Part shown: piece after piece, positions 46,823-57,447 of the stretch
Layout of the letters: every line of letters begins with the position of its first letter
Position numbering within the stretch: position 1 is the first letter of the stretch
Assembly (NCBI GenBank): GCA_905178155.1
Contig: CAJINV010000004.1
Coordinates: 8,330,882 to 8,394,881, forward strand
DNA from: Amoebophrya sp. A120
Taxonomy: Eukaryota > Sar > Dinophyceae > Syndiniales > Amoebophryaceae
Reading direction: 5' to 3'
Length of the DNA: 64,000 nt
Made by a program: the position numbers and the translations under genes
Notes under the pieces: model-generated
What the model was told of the DNA's origin: nothing
Seen by the model: the letters and a program-made list of their open reading frames with translations, nothing else
Database searches by the model: none

Positions 46823-48574
46823 CTTGGTTACTTTTGCGTACAAAACTTGCTGTTCTTTTCTAGTTCTCTTCAATTCTCTCTCACGACCATGATACACAAA
46901 AATTGTCCTTGATATTACAGAACCATCATCTACTTCGTCACCCTATCGTAGATTTCAAATTTCAATTTCTTGCTTTTGTGGTGCCGTTTTACAACTATTT
47001 GTATTTGCCGGAGTCTTGACCTGTGTAATTAGATATTTACCACTATGTGCTGTGAGGGTACTAGTAGCCGGAGCGAATCGGCCACACTTTCAGTTGAAAT
47101 TGAAATTGATTTTGCGCTTGTTGGCTTTCTAGCGTACTATCCTGAATAAAGACTGGTGGGTATTGCTTCCCTAGCGGGATGATGAAGTAGGGGAGCGCTT
47201 CAACAATATGAATATTGCTCAAAATTATTTCCCTTTGCAGGACGAGGTACTATAATGGGCAGTTATTTCTGCTGCTGCGTTCTGTGGGGTCGTCGTCGTC
47301 GTCGTTGGGAGACAAAGGAATGAGCGTATCATCTGTAAATCTAATATTGCGGCAAATATAGTTACGTCTTTGAAATCTTTCTCGTGTAGTCCCGCTGCAG
47401 GGGAGCAAAACACAGCTATCTTTTTTCCAACTAGCAGTGACGAGACGACTCGCAACGAAGCGGCTCGATCTTCTCGGAACAACTCAACCAAAGAAGTATC
47501 CGATTTATGTGCTTCTGCTTCCTTTTACAACTCGATTTGGACGAAACTCTGTAATATTCTGCCTTCCTCCGAAAAAACAACTACTCAGGCGATTTTTTCT
47601 TCGACGTTTGATTCGATCACGAGGAACAGGTTTTACTGCGCTAAATCTTAATTTGCGCTTTAGGAGGTTGTGTCATCTCTTCCCCCTGCCTTACGCTACA
47701 AATACTTTTTTTCCTATTTTTCCAACAAACTGTATACAAGAGACGAAAAACAATCACTGCGTCATAGGTCGGTCTTCCTTTATGATACAGTTGCATTTGT
47801 TTTCGAAGGTTTCTATTCTACAATTGCATTTACGTCGTTCAAAGTCATTCTGCCCACGTTGCCGTGTCTCAGCGAAGATTTACTTACTACAGCTGCGTGC
47901 TTCTTGTTCTCCGACAAGAAGCGCAAGAAAGTAGTTCTTGGAAAACAGGCTTGTTTACTATCTCCGGAGAAGTAGCTGGAAAACAAGCTGTTCTAATTTT
48001 TTCGCGAGACCTCCGCGCAAAATTCATTCTTTGAATGGTTGCTCTGAAGAGCCTACCACGTGTACTAGCTGTTTTTTAAGCAGCTACTACAACACTTTTA
48101 CTTTACGTAGGTGTAAATAAGTAGCAAAATACAGTTGCAATTTTGGGATTCATCCGCTGCCGCTTGGACGTTGTCACCCGATAAGATAAACAAGTCAGTG
48201 CACTATATCGTACTCGAGGTATCAGACGGGGGCTTTCATCTTTTGGTACAGTGTTGCATTTTGTTTTGGTACAATAAATGAAACTACGTGCGAGCTACTG
48301 CTCGTTGCTTTTTTTTAGCACCAGAGATATTAGATCGGTCAACACGATTTTGTCATGAGGTGCCGAGGTAATAATTGAATATCAAAGTCGTGTGAGAAGT
48401 GTCAAGATATAAGAACTGCGTAAGTGTCAAGATATTGAATCAAAGTGTCAAGATATTGAAATTGAAAATAAGTTTAAGTGTCAAGATATTTTTGCATAGG
48501 TGTCAAGATATTGAAATAAAATAAGTGTAGTGTCAAACTGTTATCGAGTAAACAAAGTGTCAGGATCAGCCCTG
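46823..48574. other. Intergenic, 1.75 kb
   Basis: AT-rich, no introner. Overlapping plus-strand frames (47370-47651, 47437-47934) show no codon bias and are not called. Should include the promoter of the 42091 gene. Confidence 0.5.
48390..48565. repeat. Interspersed short direct repeats of AGTGTCAAGATATTGAA
   Basis: The word GTGTCAAGATAT occurs five times and truncated GTGTCA forms twice more within about 170 bp, at irregular spacing. It ends just downstream of the transporter stop codon. Confidence 0.8.
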
Positions 48575-51500
48575 CTAGCGAAGACCACCTCCGGCGCAGT
48601 AGAACTGGAACTGACGCAAGCTTTCTTTCTCGAATAATTCATATTTTTTCGAGAACAGAGTTTGAATTTCATGGTAGTTGCCAGTATCCTTCTTCTCCCG
48701 GCCCGTCTTCTCGTCTAAAAAGCATCCCTTTTCGTTTTCACGCGTCCAACCGCACTGCAGAGTACTGGCGCGGAACCGCAGGCGAAGACCCGGAGGACCT
48801 TATCCTGAGGAAAAACGTCCCCACCTGATAGCCAAGATGGGGAATCTGCTAGACAAATCAGCCAGGTTAAACTTTGGTTGTTGCGCATGACAGGTTTGGC
48901 CTCGTAGTGTATAACCCTGTTTGGCTTGTTCAGCAGCATCACAGACCTAGCGCATCATGCTGATTGCAGCATTACAAATTCCAAAACACAACCAGAAAAT
49001 GCTTGTCATGGGGCTCCGCATGAAAAACATTTTGAGCATGCAGAATTGCGTGACTGGGGTGGGGACGTTTTTACATAGGATAGACCTGCTGGCGGATCGC
49101 TGTAAGGACAAGTTTATGGATTGCAAATATGTCTGGGTCTGGAAGATTGCAACTTGTCATGCTACATTTGGATTCTACAAAAATCTGCTTTGCATGAACA
49201 GCAAAAGAGGTCCAGCTTTTGCCACGCCGAGAGGGCATTTCTCATGGGGTATAGGCATCAGGAAGCCGTCACAATCAAAATCTGTGATGCTAGGGCATGC
49301 ATCACAGCCATCACGAGTCATGCAAAATGTGCATGACAGACCTTGCATCCTTCCAGACCCAGACATATTTGCATTTGATAAAGTTTCGCGACAAACTGCG
49401 TTGTCGGTCCAGCGCCCTCTCCGAAGTCAGCCTTTCCACCACGTCCAGGGCCTGCGGGATCGGAAGCACCGCGTCTGCCCCGACGTCGCCTATGAAAGCG
49501 TCAGGACTGAAATCGTCAAAGTTGAAATAATTTTTCATGCATAGTAGATTGCAAGGCATGAAGTGCCTCTCTTGCAGGAATGCCAAGTGAGGCCGACTGT
49601 CAGCCTGTTTGGGATCTGTGATAAAGCTGCTAAACTAGCATGACAGGCTAAACTAGCATGACAGAAGACGCCGTCTGTCCCTAAACAACATGACAACCTG
49701 GATTTAGACGGTGCCGAAATTTGTCATGCACTGCTTACAAATTGGACTTCCAGTTCCAACGCGTATCGATTTTATGCATTACAAGTCATCTCAACTTTGT
49801 CGATTTCAATCCTGACACTCCCATATCGCCCAACGCGGAAATGTCGCGGCGCAGCGAGAGCTATCAAAAACAAAAATGTCTGGGTCTGGAAGATTCTAAA
49901 CTTGTGATGCTGTCTCTGGGTTCGAAAAAAATTTGTATTGCGTGACCAGTAAGAGGAGTAGATTTTGTGCTCTGCGGAGATGGCATTTGTCATGCGGAAT
50001 AGGCATGAGGAAGCGCTCTAAAAATCAAAATCTGTGATGCTAGGCCATGCATTACAGGCATTATGGATCATGCAAAATATGCATGACAAATCTTGTAATC
50101 TCCCAGACCCAGACATTTTTGCATTTGATAAGAGCTGCCGACTGATGTCCTCGCGACTGAGCTCCGCGCTGTGCAGCCGGGAAAGCGTATCAAAGGAAAA
50201 AAGTGTTACAGTTACACACGTTTGTAGTGAATTCAGCATCACAAAATTGCCTTGCATGACAGATGAGATGAAAACTTGCCATGCAGAGTCAGAGATCATA
50301 AGGCAAAATACATATAGACAAGAAACGAGGCTCGCAAGCATCTCGCGCATGACAGAGGTTGCTCGTCTTGCATATGTCTTGCAACACAACGTGTCAGTGT
50401 AGCACTTTTTTCTTTGCATAAAGTGGCGGGGGGACGGGCAGCCGCCCCGCCTGTTCCTCGTCCGCCGCCGGCGTCGCTGCCGTAGCCACATTCACTGCGT
50501 CCCCAAGCGTGAATTTCATGCCCATCCCGAACACGAGCAGGCCCGCGCTATCAAGTGCAAAAGTGCATGGGTCTGGAAGATTGCCAGGTTTGTCATGCAT
50601 ATTTTGCATAATGCATGAGCATGATGCCTGTAATGCATGACCTAGCATCACAGATTTTTAAAGGGCCTTCTGATGCGTATTCCGCATGAGAAACGCCCGC
50701 TCCGCGTAGCACAAACTGAACTCCTCTTGCTGGTCATGCAATACAGATCTTTTTTACCTTCCAAAGACAGCATCACAAGTTGCAACCTTCCAGACCCAGA
50801 CATCTTTGCATTTGGTACGCGCCGAAGAGCTGCAGTTTCGTCACCGGTTCGTGCAGCAGCAGCACGGCAAAAATTGCGGAGCACATGCGGTTATGCACTG
50901 CAAATATGTCTGGGTCTGGAAGAATGCAGTAGTTTGTCATGCAGATTTTGCATGACCCGTGAGGTCTGTGATGCATGCCCTAGCATCAGAGATTTTGCGA
51001 GGGCTTTCTGATGCTCATACCGCATGAGAAATGCCCTCTCCGCGTGGCACAAATTACACCTCTCTTGCTGTTCATGCAACACAGATTTTATGTAGAGTCC
51101 AAAGGCAGCATCACAAGTTGCTTTGTTCCAGACCCAGACATATTTGCATTTGATAGCGGTTCAGATTGGCGAAGATGGAGCAGGTGTTATCAAAATGCAA
51201 AATCCCCCCACCCTATATCAAAACGGAAATCTGTGATGCGGGATTTCTGTACACAAATCAAATTCGTCTTGCAGAAGAGCAATGCACGCAGATCGCAAGC
51301 CTGGACAGGGGCCTCTTATTGTAGGCACCTAGCATGGCAGACGTCAGCCCTGGAGGCCTTACGGCATTACAAATCGCCTACATAACGCGGCGGACAGCCT
51401 CAATTCGCCTTCTTGCATGACAAACCGGATTTGTGGCCACAAATCTGCAACACAAATTTTCAGGAGGGTGCGTTTTCAATATGGGGAGGGGGAATTTTTC

Positions 51501-54322
51501 CTTTCGATAGGTGTAGGAGCCACAGGCGTCAATGAGCAGAAACTCGGTGAGCAGCCACAAGGCGGACCCGATCCCGATGCAGAAGATTGCCCGGAGAAAG
51601 TTCGGGAAATTCATGTTCGGGTACTGTTGCTTCAGCGCCGAATCTTCCGCCAGGAGCTGCTGGACCCGGTTGTAGGGTAGCCACGCGGACCCAACTCCGT
51701 CCTCGTGCTCCATGAGAAAGGACAAGAAAAGGTAGCAGCACCAGTTAAACGGCAAGATCAGCTGCAGGGTGCGCACGGCGCTGGGCATCTTGATACTTTG
51801 CGCGTCCGCGGCCGTCAGTTCTACTTTGGCCGCCGGGGGCTGCTGCGGGTTTTCGGCCGCGACTTCGTCTTCCCCGATGGAGTCCAGAGTGGAGTTGCGC
51901 GGAATTGTTCCCGTCTTCGAGGATTGCTTCTTCACCAGGAGCGGGGAAATTTCGTTTTCCTCCTGCTGGCCCTCAGTCGCTCGCTGCAGTTGTTTTTCGG
52001 TGAGGTTTTTTTCGTAGTTGCCCTGCACCAAATCCACGATGATGATCCGGAACGCGCGGGACAAAACCGCTACGATGCTCTATCGTATTTAAAAACGTCC
52101 CCACCCGATAGTTGTAATGCAAATCTGCCTGCTGAAAATGTTTCTCATGCGGAACCCCATGAGAAGCATTTTCTGTTCGTGCTTCGTATTTTGTCATGCT
52201 CCAATCAGCATGATGCACTAGATCTGTGATGCTACTGAGCTAGCTCAAACAGCACTACAATACGAGTCCAAATTTGTCATGCAAGACAGCCAAAGCTTGT
52301 GGATTTGTCTAGCCATTTCCCAATCTAGACTTTGGGGTAGGGGCGTTTTTACATAGGATATGCTCCAGATGATGCCCAGGGAAAAACTGGCCGACGGACC
52401 GGCTATGGGGAAACGCGCGGCGGCCAAGGCACCGGCACTTCTCTCGGAGGAAGTAGAAGGGAGCATGCTTGCTGTTGTTCCCGTAGCTGCGGCTAGTAAC
52501 AGATGCAAAAAACTGGACTGCTGCTCCACGTTCGTAGTATCAACCCCGAGGACGGCGGCTGTTGTAGAAGTACTCTTGCGACCGGCGACCATCGCTTCTG
52601 CACCCGCAGGGGTGGATGTTGCGGTTGGGGCGGAGGTCGTCGCGGCGGGGGCCGCACCTCCTCCGGGAGCGATTGCGTTGTCCGACTGAATATCGACTGC
52701 AAATATGTCTGGGTCTGGAAGGATGCCAGACTTGTCATGCAGGTTTTTCACGACCCATGAGGTCTGGTATGTAGGACATAGCATGACAGATTCTGTGAGA
52801 GTTCTATCATGCCTATCCTGCATGGGAAACTCCCTCTCGATTAGGTCAAAAGTGGACACCTTTTGGTAATCATGCAACACAGATTTTTACATGATCCAGA
52901 TTTAGCATGACAAGTTGCTTTGTTCCAGACCCGGACAATTTTGCATTTGATACTGGAAATCACTGAGTCCGGACCCAGCGCCGGCCGCGAACATGCCGCC
53001 GAGCACGATGGGCAAGACGGAAGGTCATATGGGATTCTCAATTGTATACATCCTCAACTGTTACATGAATTTGTGATGCAGGAACGGAGCTTGCAACTCT
53101 TGCATTAGAAATTTATTGCCAGAGTCAGATTGTTCCCATCCTGTTTGGCTCTAATTCCAAAATTTGTCATGCGAAGTAGCTTCACCGTGTGGATGCTGAT
53201 GCTCATTTTGCATGACAAATCATGCAACAGTTGAGAAGGTAACCGAGTTGAGAACGCCATAGCCCAGGTCCACCGGTTGTACTGCACGTTGGGCTGCAGT
53301 ATGAACTGCAAACATGTCTGGGTCTGGGAAGTTGCGAGATTTGTCATGCTAGTCTGGCATGACTCTGAACTCTGTATTGCGTCGTGCCCGCGAAGTAGAG
53401 CTCTTCCTATCTGTTTTGCAAAAACGCAGTTTCTCATGCGGGTTACGCAACTCTGAACCACGGAAAACGTTGCCATGCGGGGCAGCGCATAATTACAGTG
53501 CGCTCACTCTACTCCCCTTTCTTGCATCACAAGTTTATTCCAGACCCAGACATATTTGCATTTGAATTTGATATGCAGGACCGAGGTGACGACGATGCTG
53601 ACGGCCGGCCCGACCATCATGACGGGCTCCACCACGGACACTGGGAGGTACAGTAGACAGGACAGGTAGCTGAACCCCGAGAGCACGTTCAGCATCACAT
53701 TCGCCACCAGCAGCGAAACCGGCAGGCCGAGAAAGCTGTTCTTTTGCTGCTTGAACATGGCTATCAAATGCAAAAGCATCGCACTCGTTGTATAAATGCA
53801 TGACAAATAATTCCCTCAGCATGAGAAATGAAATTTGCAATGCGCATTTACCTTGAGAAAAAAATTTGTAATGCATGATTGCAATACGAGTACGATACTG
53901 TTGCACAGGATAATGGCGTAACTCTTGTGACCCGGGGTAATGGTGAAGTTGTACGCATTGCCGAACAGCAGGTACAGACTGGTCACCAAGAACACGTGTG
54001 TGGCCACGCACACGTTGAGAAACAGTGGCGCCTGGAAGTTCAGCCGCCAGTCTAGGAAGGTGTTTGTGGTGGTCGTCGTTGGTGCTGTTACACCAGCTCC
54101 AGGCGCATTCTCATTTTCGACGGCGTGCGGGTCCTGTGTGGAGAGTTTGTAGACCAAAACATAGAACACGTAGCTGCCCGTGTGCACCAGCGCCTGCAAC
54201 ACCTCGCTGAATATCATGCACGGGGTGGACATGCGGGCAGCTGCTGCACCCGGCTGTTGGACGAGTACTTCTGCCGGTTGCCGCTGCTCCGCCGCTTTGG
54301 CGTCCGCCGCCACGTCTGGCAT
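48575..54322 (-). CDS. Drug/metabolite-transporter (DMT/TPT-like) membrane protein, 14 exons
   Basis: Probable small-molecule transporter, perhaps of the nucleotide-sugar/triose-phosphate group. Seen: several hydrophobic helices, including APLFLNVCVATHVFLVTSLY, PVSLLVANVMLNVLSGFSYL, VVEPVMMVGPAVSIVVTSVL, SVLPIVLGGMFAAG and LRAIFCIGIGSALWLLTEFL. A DMT-like ending follows: NLNRMCSAIFAVLLLHEPVT then LFGAGLLVFGMGM. Exons: 54322-53913, 53761-53574, 53299-53262, 53027-52953, 52690-52361, 52080-51510, 51187-51156, 50891-50818, 50548-50421, 50187-50131, 49861-49826, 49490-49381, 49114-49083, 48800-48575. A disordered loop of about 200 residues (52361-52690 and part of the next exon) is inserted mid-protein. 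The tail after 50548 is cytosolic and charged. Family is well supported; substrate is unknown. All 13 introns are introners from seven families. Confidence 0.75.
48801..49082. mobile_element. Introner B
   Basis: Duplication GACCT. Last intron of the transporter gene. Confidence 0.92.
49115..49380. mobile_element. Introner A, subtype i, forward
   Basis: Duplication AAGTT. Only 32 bp of exon separates it from the B introner at 48801. Confidence 0.92.
49491..49825. mobile_element. Introner F
   Basis: Duplication TCGCC. Exons rejoin as ISALGD-VGADAVL. Confidence 0.9.
49862..50130. mobile_element. Introner A, subtype i, forward
   Basis: Duplication AGAGC. A 36-bp exon separates it from the F introner. 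Confidence 0.92.
50188..50420. mobile_element. Introner D
   Basis: Good terminal repeats; flanks share only AAG. Confidence 0.85.
50549..50817. mobile_element. Introner A, subtype i, reverse
   Basis: Duplication CGCGC. Exons rejoin as LFGA-GLLVFGMG within a predicted membrane helix. Confidence 0.92.
50892..51155. mobile_element. Introner A, subtype i, reverse
   Basis: Duplication GCGGT. Exons rejoin as NLNR-MCSAIF. Confidence 0.93.
51188..51509. mobile_element. Introner C
   Basis: Duplication GGTGT. A 32-bp exon lies between it and the A introner at 50892. Confidence 0.92.
52081..52360. mobile_element. Introner B
   Basis: Duplication TGCTC. Exons rejoin as GIIWS-IVAVLS. Confidence 0.93.
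52691..52952. mobile_element. Introner A, subtype ii
   Basis: Flanks only partly match (ACTGAA / CTGGAA). Exons rejoin as LSDFQ-SDNAIA. Confidence 0.87.
53028..53261. mobile_element. Introner K, only copy here
   Basis: Ends TATGGGATTCTCAATTGTAT and an imperfect complement; inner CCTCAACTGTT / AACAGTTGAG. The exact splice edges are unclear, and the flanking exons need a non-duplication join to keep frame. Confidence 0.7.
53300..53573. mobile_element. Introner A, subtype iii
   Basis: Duplication TGCAG. Exons rejoin as TSVLQ-PNVQYN. Confidence 0.92.
53762..53912. mobile_element. Introner E
   Basis: Duplication ATGGC. Exons rejoin as HKSYAM-FKQQKN. Confidence 0.93.
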
Positions 54323-55023
54323 TTTGGTCTACTAGCTCAACAAAAAAGTGTTGTTTCTTTCTCCTGCTATTTTGCCTTGTCGGACTTCTCGGTGGTGTTG
54401 TAGTTGCACTAGAAATTTGTTGGTACAGAGAGAAGTAGCGCAGTACTGATCTTTTGACTTGATACCGCTTTTGCTATTCACGAGTTCTGGTGCCACGAGC
54501 TTGCTTCAAAATCTTCTTTGTTTTACTACACTATTTAAAAAAATGGTTTACGTGCAGTAGCTCTTGCGCTCGATCTTCAACACTCTCGATTACAACAACG
54601 ACGCTCCACGAGAACGGCCCCTCCCACGAAGTTTCACGACGAAGAGATGAATTTGAATAAGTACCGAGAGAGTTACTATTTCAACATCTGTACGAGAAGT
54701 GGATGAATGCCTGGTTCGGTTTTCTATGTGTCCTGTACATGAGGTTTTGGCTTTGCTCGGCGCGCGACGAGTTCGGGGTGAACACGTTGATGTAGCACTA
54801 GCATTGTACATTACAGCGGAATCTATAACTCCGTACCGACCTGCTTCCATCTCCAGGTTTAACAAGCGCAGACTATCAGTTTCATTTCGTGCCTCTAGCT
54901 CGTCTGCAGCCGCGCACATTGCTAAATCAAAAACCGTGAGTGCCATGTTGATTGTTCCAATTCACGTTTCTTTTCGAACAAGTAGAAAATCATTTTCTCG
55001 CGTAAGTATGTGATTCATTTTTT
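54323..55023. other. Intergenic
   Basis: AT-rich gap between the transporter start and the stop of the 55024 gene. No introner or gene recognised; a 118-codon minus-strand frame at 54590-54946 lacks codon bias. Confidence 0.5.
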
Positions 55024-56240
55024 TCACATTTTCGTTTTGTTTTTCTTCGGTATCCCCGGAATGTGAAAGGTTCGGAGAGTCGTAGTTCCATCCGGATTAT
55101 TAAACGCAAAAGTGTCTGGGCCTGGAAGAGTGCCAGACCTGTCATGCAGGTTTACCATGACCCATGAGGTCTGCAATGCGGGACCTGGCATGGCAGATTC
55201 TGCGAGAGTTGTATCATGCCTATCCTGCATGAGAAACTGCCTCTCGATCAGTTCAAAAGTGAACAGCTTTTGGTAACCATGCAACACAGATTTTTACCTG
55301 ATTCAGATTTAGCATGACAAGCGGCTTTGTTCCAGACCCAGACATGTTTGCATTTGATACGGATTCGTCGACTTCATTTCCTCCACGTCTGGCGCCGCGC
55401 GAAGTAGCATGTGACGGCTCGCGGGGGTCTTCACTTTTTTTTCGAACAGTGTGTCTCTGCATCGCTCGGAAAAAGTTTTTCACTGTATGGATTTCCATTT
55501 CTTGGAACTTTTGCATTACAAATTCGTTCTACATGACAGAGAAAATTTGATGCCATGTGTCCTGGTTCCCATGGCAAAACAAACCTGACAATGACTCTCG
55601 GTCGTGCATGCGCAGCAAAGCAAACATTTCTGCATTTCAATGCTTCTGCATGTTGACAAGTTAAGTATTACAGTGAGCCAGTTTTTTCCTCCGATACCTC
55701 CCCCTTTTCGCGAGCCAGGTTCCGGGCCTTCCGGTAGATCTGCCGTAGCTTCGAGGACATGCGCCCCCCGCGCTCGCGCCGGTACCGCCTCTGACTGTGG
55801 AGGGGCAGAATGGTGGGCAGAAACAGGTGGCTGGTCATGTTTGACAAGTTCGGCAGCCTGGAGGGAGATCGCGAAGAAGACCCGAGGGCGACAAGAGACC
55901 TCCTCGCGCCGCCGACGTGGTCCACCGGTTGTAGTATAATTCTGCCGGAACAAGAACTGGTGTTACAGCTGCTTCGCTCGCACGGTGATAATACTTTGCT
56001 ACCAGCAGATGGGCACGAGGATGAAGAAAATCCGCGACGCGATACCGTCGTCCTTGAACCGGCGGCGAGAAAATTTTCATGTCGTCCAGTAGTAGTAGCG
56101 ACACCGCCTCCGGCACCGTACAACCCTGGCGCGAAAAGCCTTCGGAAGGAACAAGTAGCACAAAGTCGCATGGAGGAGCGCGGCGCCCTTTGTTGCGCCA
56201 TAGAAAAATTACGGGATGCGAAGATCAACGACGGCGGCAT
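55024..56240 (-). CDS. Small basic protein, perhaps organellar ribosomal or RNA-binding
   Basis: Exons: 56240-55697, 55459-55360, 55097-55024 (TGA 55024-55026). From ATG 56240 the first 100 residues are Ser/Arg-rich and low in acidic residues, as in a mitochondrial targeting sequence. A strongly coding segment follows (LHSQRRYRRERGG; SSKLRQIYRKARNLAREKG). Exon 2 is best read in the GC3-biased frame (LFEKKVKTPASRHMLLRAAP), and the end reads DGTTTLRTFHIPGIPKKNK. Removing the A introner with its CGGAT duplication joins exons 2 and 3 in that frame. Small, Arg/Lys-rich and compact, it resembles a ribosomal protein in composition only; no family is assigned. Confidence 0.5.
55098..55359. mobile_element. 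Introner A, subtype ii
   Basis: Duplication CGGAT. Exons rejoin as MKSTNP-DGTTTL. Confidence 0.92.
55460..55696. mobile_element. Introner G
   Basis: Ends match G (GTTTTTCACTGTA; TACAGTGAGCCAG); no clean duplication. Confidence 0.8.
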
Positions 56241-56429
56241 TATTATATGCTCGCTTCAAAGTGCGTACAACAAATTTAAGTACTTGAGCGCAGGAGATGA
56301 ACGGCATCTATTTCTAAATACGACGCCTGCTTCAACAAACGGTACCGTTTTGGTCGCCTGTACAACGAGGAGACTGGTAATAGGGCTTAGTTACTACTTA
56401 TTCCGCGGCAAGAGCTACATGCTGGGAAA

Positions 56430-56458
56430 ACAAGCGACCGCAATTAGCGGTCGCTTGT
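56430..56458. repeat. Perfect 12-bp stem-loop
   Basis: ACAAGCGACCGC, loop AATTA, then its exact complement. It lies about 190 bp upstream of the 55024 gene start. No T-run follows on either strand. Confidence 0.8.
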
Positions 56459-56765
56459 CCTTCCAGCCAAAACCAATGGGGGGGGAAAACACCTTTCCGT
56501 CGGAAACACTTCGCCACTCTATCGGCGGCCAAAGGTGTGGCCGAATACGAATTGGAACAATTTCGAGGGCAGTTTTTTGGCGGTGCATTTCATCTTTCTG
56601 CAGGACGGAGGTTCAGATTCAGATTTCACTAAGAACGTCGGTGGTCGTAGAAAGCAATGTCAAATATTCTCATTGTCAACAACACACAAGTAATGATACG
56701 TAGCCTTTTGTGCCTTTTCGTTTCGCTGGATACTGTAGGGAAGTCGAGCAAAGCCAAAACGTGTT

Positions 56766-56790
56766 GGCTGTGGCTCTTTCTGCCACAGCC
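56766..56790. repeat. Perfect 9-bp stem-loop
   Basis: GGCTGTGGC, loop TCTTTCT, then GCCACAGCC. Intergenic. Confidence 0.75.
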
Positions 56791-57447
56791 GACATTATCA
56801 AAAACCAGGAAGATGACCTTAAATCCGCATGCAGAACCGATGCGCGCTCGTGCGGACAACGGTGACGGTCTAGCAGCGCGTGACAAGTTTTGACGAAAGT
56901 GCTAGAAACAATTACGTAGTTCGCAGAAAAAGAAAGTGAGAATTGTCAACCAAATACCGGACGAGAAAGGCAGCAGTCCGAAAAAAGGAACACTAAAAAC
57001 GTACTGTACTATACAAAGATTTCGAAAAATTGCAACTAGAAAAAGTTTGAAGTTTCGCGAGCAGGGAAAGTATTATCAAGTCGGAAGCGCAATTCCACGG
57101 AATAAGCAGACGGTTGATTCCTCTTTTTTTTCGCGAAGTAGAAAGTACTAGCACCGTTACTGCGGAAATTTTGTTGTACTGAAAGGACGTGCATTGATCA
57201 GTCGACCTACCATATCTAAGTTGGATCCTCGGAGAAGAAATTTTCTGTCATACGTAGACCGGTAGTGAGGCCTATTTCTGATGCTAAGTTCAGCAATTTT
57301 GCTCATAATTCTCCTGCCGATCTGTATTCTCTTCACGAAAAGATCTTTTGATTGCATTTCCTTTTGTGGTAAAAAATGCAACGAGAATCTCCACTCATCG
57401 ATTTTCAGACCACGAAAAATTGTTTTTGTCTTCTTCACCCGTCGGCC

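Larger units (their letters stand above)
56241..57447. other. Intergenic
   Basis: AT-rich, no introner. Holds two perfect hairpins (56430-56458 and 56766-56790). A 93-codon minus-strand frame at 57157-57438 is weak and not called. Confidence 0.5.

Noticed and set aside
55810-56703. 297-codon plus-strand open frame
   Set aside because: Its first half is antisense to the better-supported minus-strand exon of the 55024 gene, and the rest lies in intergenic sequence.
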